Shown here one piece after another: positions 16,901-24,474 of a DNA stretch of 64,000 nt. Below the pieces are notes generated by a model. It was not told the DNA's origin, made no database searches, and saw nothing but the letters and a program-made list of their open reading frames with translations. The stretch is taken from the NCBI RefSeq assembly GCF_040096355.1, contig NZ_JBBMEX010000002.1, forward strand, positions 1 to 64,000, given 5' to 3'. Source of the stretch: Maccoyibacter intestinihominis (GTDB lineage Bacteria; Bacillota; Clostridia; Lachnospirales; Lachnospiraceae). The translations under genes were made by a program, and so were the position numbers. The first letter of the stretch is position 1; each line of letters opens with the position of its first letter.

Positions 16901-17234
16901 CTGTCGAATCAGTGGTTCTCGTGATGCTGTATCCGTTCAGACAGAGATAGAGCGTTTTTCCATCTTTGACAGCGAATTGTTCGCTTCGTTCCGCATTGCC
17001 GCTCAGATAGACGTAGGCGGTGTTGTCGTCACCATAGTCAATATCCGATGTTCCGTCCCACGCCGTCCATACGACATCTGCACATTCTCCCGTATGGTCA
17101 CCGATGTCTGTGTGCGTTGTACCACAGATCGGGTGTGTATGTGTGCCGTCATCTGCCAATGCAGTTACATTTGTCATGCACAGCGTGGCACATAGGAGCA
17201 GTACTGCTCCGAATACTCCTTTCCGAACTTTCAT
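13998..17234 (-). CDS. Sortase-anchored beta-helix surface protein
   Basis: A 1078-residue cell-surface protein. Signal peptide at about 1-27 (ending TALADD). Residues of about 60-480 are a right-handed parallel beta-helix, with many copies of ITGNTA-x-x-GGGVY. From about 515 to 790 there are tandem Cys/His repeats (HSCSICNG; HHWKKCSRCD; AATCTEKGWN...CSRCDYTSYKEIAALGHD), as in large clostridial adhesins. A helical FIVAR-like stretch follows (about 830-930), then a CBM-X2/Ig-like domain (LTFKVNGYHKKFAGIVINGT). The C-terminus has a sorting signal SPKTGD, a membrane segment and a KKQKQ tail. It is more G+C-rich than its neighbours. Likely an adhesin or glycan-contacting protein; its promoter fits MerR control. 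Confidence 0.85.
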   Translation of the reverse strand: MKVRKGVFGAVLLLCATLCMTNVTALADDGTHTHPICGTTHTDIGDHTGECADVVWTAWDGTSDIDYGDDNTAYVYLSGNAERSEQFAVKDGKTLYLCLNGYSITRTTDSTDAFDAVIRVYGNAQLVLCDCKGSGTITHSADVYGRGVRLGDSSSTGDFIMYGGEISGNRIDISAHSAAAGDGAGVEAQQSDFTMYGGKITNNHVIKGSNNEGGGVNMHTGGTFTMYGGEISGNACSDTGGGVISAGTYLKLYGGTISNNTADKRGGGVFTNMTLTISDGITITGNKSEQGGGIYTYDEDITINGGNITGNTATYGGGVYHIGDYRTCDTLTISGSATITGNTATDGGGVYVESGKNTSNWNKGQGALQINGGSITNNTATGNGGGVYINKRGLLTITGGNVTDNTATVNGGGLYFNGESKKFNISGNINVTGNKKSGKANNIYLPNGQIIKIMGELTNTAPIGVTTEVEPNSSNYVQIASGRAAYATPDKFQYENNDTSISAVLSGSNNLLVACEHNWGTTWQTDSTSHWHSCSICNGKDNIVNHSGGTATCTEKAICEGCSLPYGNTLGHDFTGDTWQTDADHHWKKCSRCDVTDTESPHEWNSGKVTTQPTCTTAGQKTYTCTVCSATKVETLDALGHNFAKYDAKAATCTEIGWNTYFTCTNCNYTTYKEIAALGHDKVSHKAKAATCTEKGWNAYDTCSRCDYTSYKEIAALGHDFTSNTWQSDAHRHWKKCSRCKAAGKKTQHTGGTATCKDRAVCTTCSKAYGTLDAKHHVGGMEIRDMVEPTTKKAGHTGNSYCKGCNTKLSDGTVIPVISNLSTGKKSDLATALKAMEKFLNSHGSNYTANQKKQLIANINAIKSALKSIENTEKAVKKAEAMPAADKIQPDNKAAIDAYESAKKAYDALSAGEKNMAGEHTKAILDTMLKALTAYDITSGDGSTWKENNKDNGLTFKVNGYHKKFAGIVINGTVVDKKYYEIEAGSTIITLKAEYLQTLPAGNYTLLVQYTDGSTDGEDTFTITKNESTTPSDPTNPTDPSSPKTGDNSHPVVWIGILIVCAGIWMLLFFKKQKQETK

Positions 17235-17274
17235 GGTTCATTCCCTCCTTTTCATATGTTCCTCAATATTCTTT

Positions 17275-17351
17275 GTTCACCTATGGACTTGACATCAAGG
17301 CAGACTTTCTTAATAATGGTATTATACATTGTTCATCTATGAACGAAGCAA
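17275..17351 (-). promoter_or_regulatory. MerR-type divergent promoter with two operators
   Basis: On the minus strand, towards the surface-protein gene, -35 TTGCTT (17346-17351) and -10 TATAAT (17321-17326) are 19 bases apart, the long spacer typical of MerR-activated promoters. The spacer holds the perfect dyad GTTCATAGATGAAC (17331-17344 read in reverse). A second, nearly identical dyad lies at 17275-17288 (GTTCACCTATGGAC), next to TTGACA (17289-17294), which with AATAAT at 17312-17317 (17-base spacer) can serve the merR gene on the plus strand. Confidence 0.7.
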
Positions 17352-17369
17352 GGGGTTGGAACGAAAAAT

Positions 17370-18176
17370 ATGGAAAAGGATACAAAAAAGTTATTTCAGA
17401 TCACGGAAGCAGCCCATGCCTGCGGTCTTTCCCGTAGTACATTGATGCGCATGGAGAAAAAAGGGTTGCTTACGCCTGCCTATATTGCAGCGGAGAGTGG
17501 GCGAAGGTACTACGACAACCATGATGTGGCACGCATTTTGCAGATTGAAAAATTCAAGAGTATGGGGCTGACTACAGAGCAGATCGCAGACTACTTTGCT
17601 CAGGGTGGTGAAATATCGACGCTGCTAGCGACGTTAGAGAGCCGTCTGCAGGAGATCCAACGCAGCGTAGAAGAGTTGCGACTGCGGACGATGGAGGCGC
17701 CGGGTATCTCCGTGCAGATCATGCGGCAGCCTGCTGTGACTTGCCGGATGCGGGAGTGTATGGGGCGTACGGTTGCAGATAAGTACGCGGATATGTACGA
17801 TTTTTACAGCGAATGTGTCCGACAGGGCTGTGTTCTCTCCGAAGAGCCATTGTTTACGATTTCGGATCGACAGGACTATTTAGAGGGTTATATCAGCAGT
17901 GAGCCATATCCTTATACTGTCTGTGTTCCCGTGCAACCGGAAAAAGCACCTGCGGATGCGCTGGTATTACCGGAATGTCGTGTGTTATCGGTGCTGTACT
18001 GCGGTGATTATTCCGGTGTGGATGAGGCGTGGCTGACACTGGGGCGGGAGGTGAAGGCGCGCGGCCTGACACTTGCAGGTAATCCGCGTGTCCTTGGTAT
18101 CGTTGCTCCATATACAGGTCGTGAAATCGAAAGCCGGCGGTATTGCTCAAGATTTGTCCTGCCGGTGATGGAGTGA
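17370..18176 (+). CDS. MerR-family regulator with effector-binding domain
   Basis: A 268-residue regulator. Residues of about 9-77 are a MerR winged HTH (FQITEAAHACGLSRSTLMRMEKKGLL, then GRRYYDNHDVARILQIEKFKSMGLTTEQI). A coiled-coil dimer helix follows (about 90-115, LATLESRLQEIQRSVEELRLR). Residues of about 120-265 are a GyrI/BmrR-like effector domain (SVQIMRQPAVTCRMRE... YTVCVPVQ ... VLSVLYCGDYSGVDEAWLTLGREVKARGL), which binds small hydrophobic ligands in known members. ATG 17370. It is divergent from the surface-protein gene and shares a control region with two dyads, so it probably controls both. Confidence 0.88.
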   Translation: MEKDTKKLFQITEAAHACGLSRSTLMRMEKKGLLTPAYIAAESGRRYYDNHDVARILQIEKFKSMGLTTEQIADYFAQGGEISTLLATLESRLQEIQRSVEELRLRTMEAPGISVQIMRQPAVTCRMRECMGRTVADKYADMYDFYSECVRQGCVLSEEPLFTISDRQDYLEGYISSEPYPYTVCVPVQPEKAPADALVLPECRVLSVLYCGDYSGVDEAWLTLGREVKARGLTLAGNPRVLGIVAPYTGREIESRRYCSRFVLPVME

Positions 18177-18222
18177 GGGGGAGTTGCGTCCTTTCACAGT
18201 TGTGTGTTCTTTTTTTGTTACA

Positions 18223-18940
18223 TAGTCAGAAATATTTTTCTGATTTTATAGAAAAGTATGGTTTTGAAGATATGTATTCCGGTGGATTTTATCCCTTTGA
18301 GAGTCTTGAAGAACACTGGGCTTACTGGTCGAGATATATTTTAATCAACCGCTATATGGACTGTGACAATGGAACCTATCAAAAACTGTTTGAACTTATA
18401 AAAGATAAAGATTATTTTGTGCTGACGACAAATGTGGATCACCAGTTCCAGAAGGCCGGGTTTGACAAACAAAGACTATTTTATACACAGGGAGATTACG
18501 GACTGTTTCAGTGCAGCAAACCTTGTCACCGTGCCACTTATGATAATGAAGAGGTCGTGCGTGAGATGGTCAAACGGCAGAAAGATATGAAGATACCAAC
18601 CGGGTTAATACCTCACTGCCCTGTCTGTGGAAAGCCAATGACCATGAATTTAAGGGCGGATGATACGTTTGTTCAGGATGATGGCTGGTATCGTGCAGCC
18701 GAAAGATATGCTGATTTTCTTCGCAGGCATAAAGAGATAAAAATGTTGTTATTAGAGCTTGGCGTTGGAATGAACACACCCGGTATCATCAAATATCCGT
18801 TTTGGCAGATGGCGGCTCAGAACCCAAATGCTGATTATGTGAGTATCAATGCCGGGGAAGCCTATGCACCGGAAGAAATCAGGGAGAGGGCTATTTGTGT
18901 GAATGGGGATATTGGGGAGGTTATTTGCCGATGTCATTGA
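18223..18940 (+). pseudogene. Sir2-type NAD-dependent deacylase, N-terminal Rossmann part missing
   Basis: From about 18223 the frame reads SQKYFSDFIEKYGFEDMYSGGFYPFESLEEHWAYWSRYILINRYM, then VLTTNVDHQFQKAGFDKQRLFYTQGDYGLFQCSKPC, HCPVCGKPM and a C-terminal INAGEA. This is the SIR2-family branch found in many Firmicutes, with the T-T-N-x-D NAD-contact motif and two zinc Cys pairs intact. The family's opening segment with the GAG-x-S nucleotide loop, about 35-40 residues, is absent; the MerR stop lies only 47 bases upstream. The frame continues into the MerR gene end (from 18143) with unrelated codons. A deletion that joined the two loci is the likely cause; the product should be inactive. Confidence 0.72.
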
Positions 18941-18965
18941 CTCTGTTGTATGGGATGGGTATAAT
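18937..18965 (+). promoter_or_regulatory. Promoter of the Phd/ParE pair
   Basis: TTGACT (18937-18942), 17-base spacer, TATAAT (18960-18965). An A/T-rich imperfect repeat just downstream (AATATGATTAGAATATTA) is a plausible antitoxin operator. Confidence 0.75.
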
Positions 18966-19010
18966 ATGATTAGAATATTACTATCACTATAAAAGCAGGG
19001 AGGTATAGCT

Positions 19011-19298
19011 ATGAATATTCGTCCATCCGCAGCAATTCGTCAGAATTATAATGAAATTGCTGATATGTGCAGAAAGACCGGAGAGCCAGTGTTCCTTACT
19101 AAAAATGGTGAGGGAGATTTGGTTGTTATGGATATTGGAACATATAATCGTAGAGAAAAAATGCTAAAACTTCGTGAGGAACTGCTTGCCGTTGAGGAAG
19201 ATAGAATGCGTGGAAGTAAGGGATACTCGGTTGAAGAAGTTACTGCAATGATGCGAAATGCGATCAGGGAGGCAGAAGGACATGGAACAGCAGAGTAA
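19011..19298 (+). CDS. Phd/YefM-family antitoxin
   Basis: A 95-residue type II antitoxin. The N-terminal Phd/YefM DNA-binding domain is clear (MNIRPSAAIRQNYNEIADMCRKTGEPVFLTKNGEGDLVVMDIGTYNRRE, residues 1-50), followed by a helical toxin-neutralising tail (about 50-90). The gene has its own promoter and RBS GGGAGG and overlaps the toxin gene by 17 bases. Antitoxins of this family repress their own operon together with the toxin. Confidence 0.9.
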   Translation: MNIRPSAAIRQNYNEIADMCRKTGEPVFLTKNGEGDLVVMDIGTYNRREKMLKLREELLAVEEDRMRGSKGYSVEEVTAMMRNAIREAEGHGTAE

Positions 19299-19599
19299 GT
19301 ATCGTGTGATCGTATCCGAACGGGCAACGCAGATGCTCGTTTCACATGTTGCATTTTTAGCACAGACCAGCCCGGAAGCAGCCGAACGTCTGACGGTAGA
19401 ATTTGAAAAGACAGCTCATTCGTTAGAAGTGATGCCCCAGAAATGTCCGTGGCTTACAGGGGAATATATTCCCAGAAAGGCTTACCGTTTTATATTGTTC
19501 GAAAAACGTTATATGATAATTTTCCAGATAGTAGATGACATCGTTTATGCCGACTGTGTGGTAGATTGCAGACAGGATTACAATTGGCTCATTCAATAA
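19282..19599 (+). CDS. ParE/RelE-family toxin
   Basis: A 105-residue protein of the RelE/ParE superfamily: YRVIVSERATQMLVSHVAFLAQTSPEAAERLTVEFEKTAHSLEVMPQKCPWL, then YRFILFEKRYMIIFQIVDDIVYADCVVDCRQDYNWLI, which is the beta-hairpin and final strand typical of ParE (ending in D-x-R-Q-D-Y). ATG 19282 is chosen because GGCAGAAGG lies just upstream inside the antitoxin gene. Members of this family poison gyrase (ParE) or cut mRNA on the ribosome (RelE); the D-C-R-Q-D-Y ending favours ParE, but activity cannot be told from sequence. Confidence 0.88.
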   Translation: MEQQSKYRVIVSERATQMLVSHVAFLAQTSPEAAERLTVEFEKTAHSLEVMPQKCPWLTGEYIPRKAYRFILFEKRYMIIFQIVDDIVYADCVVDCRQDYNWLIQ

Positions 19600-19620
19600 C
19601 AATAGAATAATTATAACCCC

Positions 19621-19650
19621 AAAAACGTCACCCCCGCTGGTGACGTTTTT
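19621..19650 (+). terminator. Rho-independent terminator
   Basis: A 12-bp stem (AAAAACGTCACC with GGTGACGTTTTT) and six-base loop. A-run and T-run make it usable on both strands. Confidence 0.88.
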
Positions 19651-19671
19651 CCTATCTATGAAAAATCCCTC

Positions 19672-19723
19672 TTGACGAGTGACCGAATGGTAACTATAAT
19701 AATAGTAACCAATCGGTTACTAT
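19672..19723 (+). promoter_or_regulatory. tetR promoter with palindromic operator
   Basis: TTGACG (19672-19677), 17-base spacer and TATAAT (19695-19700) are followed at once by a perfect inverted repeat ATAGTAACC-AATC-GGTTACTAT (19702-19723). The related half GACCGAATGGTAAC lies in the spacer. This is the expected layout for a TetR repressor blocking its own promoter. Confidence 0.85.
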
Positions 19724-19743
19724 TTATTTCAAGGAGAATGCAA

Positions 19744-20379
19744 ATGGAAACAAGAGAAAAAAACACCAAAGAAAGAATTTTAGAAGAAGCATTAAAACTT
19801 TTCTCGCAAAGCGGCTATATGGGAACTTCCATGAACGATATCGCAGCCGAATTAGGCGTTACAAAAGCCGCGTTGTATAAGCATTACAAAAGCAAGCAGG
19901 AGATATTAGAAAGTATTGTAGAACGAATGAATCAGATGGATGCAGAAAGAGCAAAAAAATATGAGATGCCGGAAGGAAATATGGCAGAAGTGATAGCAGG
20001 ATATAAGGACACTGCACTGGATAAGATCAAGCAGTATACAAAAGTACAGCTTTTACATTGGACAGAGGAAGAATTTCCATGTCGTTTCCGGAAAATGCTG
20101 ACCTTAGAGCAGTACCGCGATCCGGACATGGCAGAACTTTACCAGAACTATCTTGCAAAAGGTCCGGTGGCTTACATCGAAAAAATATTTGCGGGACTTA
20201 CCAAAAATGATAAAGATGCAAGACAGTTAGCATTAGAATTCTATGGACCGATATTCCTGCTCTACAGTCTTTATGATGGAACGGACGAAAAACAGGATGT
20301 AACAAAAATGGTAGAGCAGCATGTAGAGCGGTTTTCTAAAAGATTAGAGGATACAGAAGAAAGCAGTAAAAAAGATTGA
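19744..20379 (+). CDS. TetR/AcrR-family repressor
   Basis: A 211-residue TetR protein: HTH at about residues 8-55 (TKERILEEALKLFSQSGYMGTSMNDIAAELGVTKAALYKHYKSKQEILESIV), then a helical ligand and dimer domain. ATG 19744 follows AAGGAG; the longer frame begins inside the promoter and can be dismissed. It lies 21 bases before a flavodoxin-like gene and is likely self-repressed through the inverted repeat upstream, controlling the three-gene unit in response to an unknown ligand. Confidence 0.92.
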   Translation: METREKNTKERILEEALKLFSQSGYMGTSMNDIAAELGVTKAALYKHYKSKQEILESIVERMNQMDAERAKKYEMPEGNMAEVIAGYKDTALDKIKQYTKVQLLHWTEEEFPCRFRKMLTLEQYRDPDMAELYQNYLAKGPVAYIEKIFAGLTKNDKDARQLALEFYGPIFLLYSLYDGTDEKQDVTKMVEQHVERFSKRLEDTEESSKKD

Positions 20380-20400
20380 TAAACAGAGGAGAAAATAAAA

Positions 20401-20907
20401 ATGAAAGCAATTATTTATACATCAAATGCAGGAAGCACGGCACAATATGCACAATTATTGGCAAACGAACTCCATCTCCCGGTATATAGTGCAAAAGAAG
20501 CAAAGAAAAAAGTACCTGCTCATTCAGAGATCATTTATCTTGGCTGGATCATGGCAGGCGGGATCAAAGGCTATAAAGATATGGTAAAAAAATATAATGT
20601 CCGTGCAGTCTGTGCAGTCGGTATGAGCCGGACAGGGACACAGACAGAAGAAGTCCGTACAAAGAATTCCATACCAAAGAACATCCCATTGTTTACATTA
20701 CAGGGAAACTTTGATCTGGAAAAATTGCATGGTGTATACAAGATGACGATGAACATGATGGTAAAAACAGCCGGAAAATCCTTAGCAGAGAAAACGGATC
20801 GCACACCGGAAGAAGATGATCTGTTAGAAATGATGACAAACGGTAAAGGACGGGTTTGTTTAGAAAATTTAAAAGCAATCATCGAATGGTACCATAACGA
20901 GCGGTAA
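20401..20907 (+). CDS. Flavodoxin-like domain protein
   Basis: A 168-residue protein beginning KAIIYTSNAGSTAQYAQLLANEL, the FMN phosphate-binding loop of flavodoxin-domain proteins (T-S-N-A-G-S-T in place of T-x-T-G-N-T), followed by IIYLGWIMAGGIKGYKDM and VCAVGMSRTGTQT strands. The C-terminal helix region ends IIEWYHNER. It is probably a cytoplasmic flavoprotein or a degenerate relative, used in redox or detoxification under the upstream TetR. RBS GAGGAG. Confidence 0.78.
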   Translation: MKAIIYTSNAGSTAQYAQLLANELHLPVYSAKEAKKKVPAHSEIIYLGWIMAGGIKGYKDMVKKYNVRAVCAVGMSRTGTQTEEVRTKNSIPKNIPLFTLQGNFDLEKLHGVYKMTMNMMVKTAGKSLAEKTDRTPEEDDLLEMMTNGKGRVCLENLKAIIEWYHNER

Positions 20908-20923
20908 GAAGGAGAAAATTAAA

Positions 20924-21187
20924 TTGAAACTTTATTTTGGCAATACAACAGTTACCGTAACGACCATAATGATCGTGGCATTAATAGGATTTATCGGATA
21001 CTCCATATGGAACCGGACGATTATTGACAGTTGGGGACGCAGAAGCCTGTTTGTACTGGTGTATGGACTGGTCGTATGCTGCTTTGCAGCAGCCATTATC
21101 ATTCTTGCAGCCATAGCAACACCGATCGCAAGATCACAGCATATGCGTGAGATCTGGTTCTATGTCATGTCAGGGGGGTGTTCTTAA
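20924..21187 (+). CDS. Small membrane protein (87 aa)
   Basis: A TTG-start ORF 10 bases behind AAGGAG, directly after the flavodoxin-like gene. It has two clear membrane segments (about 11-28 and 43-66) linked by a basic loop (WNRTIIDSWGRRS). No family recognised. The third gene of the TetR-controlled unit by spacing; it may help anchor or export what that unit acts on, but nothing in the sequence shows it. Confidence 0.6.
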   Translation: MKLYFGNTTVTVTTIMIVALIGFIGYSIWNRTIIDSWGRRSLFVLVYGLVVCCFAAAIIILAAIATPIARSQHMREIWFYVMSGGCS

Positions 21188-21239
21188 AAGTTGCAGTGAT
21201 GGAGATTTCGAGAATCTTCCCGGACGTTTTTGTTGTATC

Positions 21240-21268
21240 TTGACGCATCGTACCGCGAAAAGTATAAT
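21240..21268 (+). promoter_or_regulatory. hisS-aspS promoter
   Basis: TTGACG (21240-21245), 17-base spacer, TATAAT (21263-21268), about 65 bases before hisS. The short leader shows no T-box features. Confidence 0.8.
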
Positions 21269-21339
21269 AAGGCGTAGATGTAAAAAATGCCTATGGGCAA
21301 ATGAACGTCCGGAAAAAGAAGATGGAGGAATGAAAGATC

Positions 21340-22590
21340 ATGGCATTAAAGAAGAAACCGGTTACAGGAATGAAAGATATATTGCCACAGGAGATGCAGA
21401 TTCGGGATTATGTCATCAGTGTGATCAAAGAGACTTATGGAAGATTTGGTTTTACTTCGATAGAGACTCCTTGTTTAGAAGATATTGGAAATCTGAGCAG
21501 CAAGCAGGGCGGTGAGAATGAAAAGCTCATCTTTAAGGTATTAAAACGTGGAGAAAAGCTGAATTTAGAGACGGCAAAAACCGATATGGATGTGGTAGAC
21601 ATGGGACTGCGCTACGATCTGACGGTTCCGCTGGTACGTTATTATTCGAACAATGCCAACGATCTTCCGGCTCCATTTAAAGCATTGCAGATGGGAAATG
21701 TATGGAGAGCAGACCGTCCACAGCGTGGACGCTATCGCCAGTTTATGCAGTGTGATATAGATATCTTAGGAGAACCGAGCAACTTAGCGGAGATTGAATT
21801 GATCTTAGCAACGACGACAACACTTGGAAAATTAGGATTTAAGAATTTCCAGATCCGTATCAATGAGAGAAGAATCTTAAAGGCAATGGCAGCATACAGC
21901 GGATTTGCCGAAGAAGATTATGATACGGTATTTATCATATTAGATAAGATGGACAAGATTGGCTTAGACGGTGTAGCAGAGGAATTAGAAAAAGAAGGCT
22001 ATGCCAAAGATTCTATTGAAAAATACTTAGACTTGTTCAAAGGCATTGAAAGTGCCGAAAACGGAATTGCCTATTTAGCAGATACCTTAAAAGAGGTCTT
22101 AGACGAGGAAGTTTCTAAGAGCCTGAATGAGATCATCACCAGTGTAGAAGCTACCAAAGAAGCAGATTTTGAAATGGTATTCGACCCGACGCTGGTACGC
22201 GGAATGTCCTACTATACAGGTACCATTTTTGAAATAGCCATCCCGGAATTCGGCGGAAGCTGCGGTGGCGGCGGACGTTATGACAAGATGGTTGGAAGAT
22301 TTACCGGAAAAGATGTTCCGGCATGTGGATTTTCCATTGGATTTGAAAGAATCGTACTGTTACTGTTAGAGAACGGCTTTGAGATTCCGACACAGCCAAA
22401 GAAAAAAGCATACTTAATCGAAAAAGGCTACACTGCTGAAAAACTCTGTGAAGTCATGAAGCAGGCACAGGAAGAGCGAAAAGCCGGACAGCAGGTATTA
22501 GTCAGCCGTATGAATAAAAATAAGAAGTTCCAGAAAGAGCAGCTTGCAAAAGAAGGCTATGAAGAAATTGTGGAATTTTTTAACAGATAA
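21340..22590 (+). CDS. hisS: Histidine-tRNA ligase
   Basis: Class II synthetase that charges tRNA-His. 416 residues, the usual bacterial length. Motif 2 region RYRQFMQCDIDILG (about 130), the histidine-A motif LVRGMSYYTGTIFEI (about 285), motif 3 CGFSIGFERIV, the glycine-rich FGGSCGGGGRYD, and a C-terminal anticodon-binding domain from about 345. GGAGGAATGAAAGATC supplies the RBS for ATG 21340. It forms a two-gene operon with aspS, an arrangement common in Firmicutes. Confidence 0.97.
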   Translation: MALKKKPVTGMKDILPQEMQIRDYVISVIKETYGRFGFTSIETPCLEDIGNLSSKQGGENEKLIFKVLKRGEKLNLETAKTDMDVVDMGLRYDLTVPLVRYYSNNANDLPAPFKALQMGNVWRADRPQRGRYRQFMQCDIDILGEPSNLAEIELILATTTTLGKLGFKNFQIRINERRILKAMAAYSGFAEEDYDTVFIILDKMDKIGLDGVAEELEKEGYAKDSIEKYLDLFKGIESAENGIAYLADTLKEVLDEEVSKSLNEIITSVEATKEADFEMVFDPTLVRGMSYYTGTIFEIAIPEFGGSCGGGGRYDKMVGRFTGKDVPACGFSIGFERIVLLLLENGFEIPTQPKKKAYLIEKGYTAEKLCEVMKQAQEERKAGQQVLVSRMNKNKKFQKEQLAKEGYEEIVEFFNR

Positions 22591-22610
22591 AAAATGGAGG
22601 AAGATAGAAA

Positions 22611-24413
22611 ATGGCAGAATCAATGAAAGGTCTGCACAGGACACACAGATGTACCGAGGTTTCTAATCAGAACATCGGCGAAACTGTCACTGTGATGGGC
22701 TGGGTACAGAAAAGAAGAAATTTAGGAAGTCTGATCTTTATTGACTTAAGAGACCGTAGCGGACTCTTACAGGTGGTTTTTGATGAACCACAGGTAGGAA
22801 GTGAAGGTTTTGAAAAAGCAGGAAATTTAAGAAGCGAGTTTGTCGTAGCCGTAACCGGTGTGGTACAGAAACGTTCCGCAGCAGTCAATGAGAGTTTAAA
22901 AACCGGAGATATTGAGGTCATTGCAAATGATATCCGTATTCTTTCCGAGGCAGAGACACCACCATTCCCAATTGAGGAGAATTGCCAGACGAAGGAAGAA
23001 CTGCGTTTGAAATATCGTTATCTGGACTTAAGAAGACCGGATTTACAGAGAAATATCATGATGAAGAGCAAGGTGTCCATGCTGCTTCGTAACTTTATGG
23101 AAAAAGAAGGATTTTTAGAGATTGAGACACCGATCTTAATGAAATCCACACCGGAAGGTGCAAGAGATTATTTAGTGCCAAGCCGTGTGCATCCGGGTTC
23201 TTTTTATGCATTACCGCAGTCACCGCAGCTTTATAAACAGCTTTTGATGTGTTCCGGATATGACCGTTATTTCCAGATCGCAAGATGTTTCCGTGACGAG
23301 GACTTAAGAGCAGACAGACAGCCGGAGTTTACACAGGCAGATATGGAGCTGTCCTTTGTTGATGTAGATGATGTCATCGATGTAAATGAAAGACTTTTAG
23401 CTTATGTATTTAAAGAGGCGATCGGAGTAGACGTACCACTTCCGATTCCGAGAATGACCTGGCAGGAAGCAATGGACCGTTTCGGTTCAGATAAGCCGGA
23501 TACCCGTTTTGGCATGGAGTTAGTAGATGTATCAGAGACCGTAGCCGGATGTGGTTTTGGCGTATTTACGGGAGCATTGGAAAATGGCGGCTCTGTCCGT
23601 GGTATCAATGCCAAAGGTCAGGGTGCAATGCCAAGAAAGAAGATCGATAAATTAGTAAGTTTTGCAAAGGATTACGGCGCAAAAGGACTTGCTTATTTAG
23701 CAGTAAATGAGGACGGCACCTACAAATCCTCTTTTGCAAAATTTATGACCGAAGAAGAATTAGCGGCATTAGTAGAAAAGATGGGCGGAGAGCCGGGAGA
23801 TTTACTTCTCTTTGCAGCCGATAAAAATAAAGTGGTATGGGATGTGTTAGGAGCACTTCGTTTAGAGCTTGCACGCCAGTTAGAGTTATTAGATAAGAAC
23901 CGGTACAACTTCTTATGGGTAACAGAATTCCCATTATTAGAGTGGTCTGACGAAGAGAACCGTTTTATGGCAATGCACCATCCGTTTACCATGCCAATGG
24001 AAGAGGACTGGGACAAGATTGATTCCGATCCGGGAGCAGTCCGTGCAAAGGCATATGATATTGTCTTAAATGGTACAGAGCTTGGAGGCGGTTCCGTCCG
24101 TATCCATCAGGACGATATCCAGGAAAAAATGTTAGAGGTACTCGGATTTACCAAAGAGCAGGCGCATGAGCAGTTTGGATTCTTATTAGATGCATTCAAG
24201 TATGGAGTACCGCCACATGCAGGACTTGCCTATGGTTTAGACCGTATGGTCATGCTGATGATGCAGTGTGATTCTATCCGTGATGTCATCGCATTCCCGA
24301 AAGTAAAAGATGCATCCTGCCTGATGTCACATGCACCAAGCCCGGTAGATGAAAAGCAGTTAGAGGAGCTTGGAATCGAAGTAAGCGAGCAGGAAGAAAC
24401 CGAAGCAGAATAA
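22611..24413 (+). CDS. aspS: Aspartate-tRNA ligase
   Basis: Class IIb synthetase of 600 residues. N-terminal OB anticodon-binding fold (about 18-105, VTVMGWVQKRRNLGSLIFIDLRD), catalytic core with motif 2 FRDEDLRADRQPEFTQADMELSF (about 220), a bacterial GAD insertion (about 290-420), and motif 3 GLAYGLDRMVMLMMQCDSIRDVIAFPK near the end. RBS GGAGG, 20 bases after hisS. A strong terminator follows. Whether it also charges tRNA-Asn cannot be read from sequence. Confidence 0.97.
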   Translation: MAESMKGLHRTHRCTEVSNQNIGETVTVMGWVQKRRNLGSLIFIDLRDRSGLLQVVFDEPQVGSEGFEKAGNLRSEFVVAVTGVVQKRSAAVNESLKTGDIEVIANDIRILSEAETPPFPIEENCQTKEELRLKYRYLDLRRPDLQRNIMMKSKVSMLLRNFMEKEGFLEIETPILMKSTPEGARDYLVPSRVHPGSFYALPQSPQLYKQLLMCSGYDRYFQIARCFRDEDLRADRQPEFTQADMELSFVDVDDVIDVNERLLAYVFKEAIGVDVPLPIPRMTWQEAMDRFGSDKPDTRFGMELVDVSETVAGCGFGVFTGALENGGSVRGINAKGQGAMPRKKIDKLVSFAKDYGAKGLAYLAVNEDGTYKSSFAKFMTEEELAALVEKMGGEPGDLLLFAADKNKVVWDVLGALRLELARQLELLDKNRYNFLWVTEFPLLEWSDEENRFMAMHHPFTMPMEEDWDKIDSDPGAVRAKAYDIVLNGTELGGGSVRIHQDDIQEKMLEVLGFTKEQAHEQFGFLLDAFKYGVPPHAGLAYGLDRMVMLMMQCDSIRDVIAFPKVKDASCLMSHAPSPVDEKQLEELGIEVSEQEETEAE

Positions 24414-24422
24414 TGATTTATT

Positions 24423-24473
24423 AAAAAAGCGGAACGTTCACCTTTTTAAGAAGAGTGAGCGTTCCATTTTTTT
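24423..24473. terminator. Bidirectional terminator between aspS and uxaC
   Basis: An 11-bp stem with one G-U pair (24431-24441 with 24455-24465) flanked by an A-run (24423-24428) and a T-run (24467-24473), so it can end transcripts from both convergent genes. Confidence 0.88.
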
Positions 24474-24474
24474 A

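Noticed and set aside
14475..17292. Plus-strand and alternative minus-strand ORFs across the adhesin gene
   Set aside because: They are frame shadows of the 1078-residue repeat protein, lack RBSs and carry Cys- or Thr-rich nonsense composition.
21187..21339. T-box leader upstream of hisS
   Set aside because: The transcript leader is only about 65 bases and has no specifier loop, T-box sequence or terminator.
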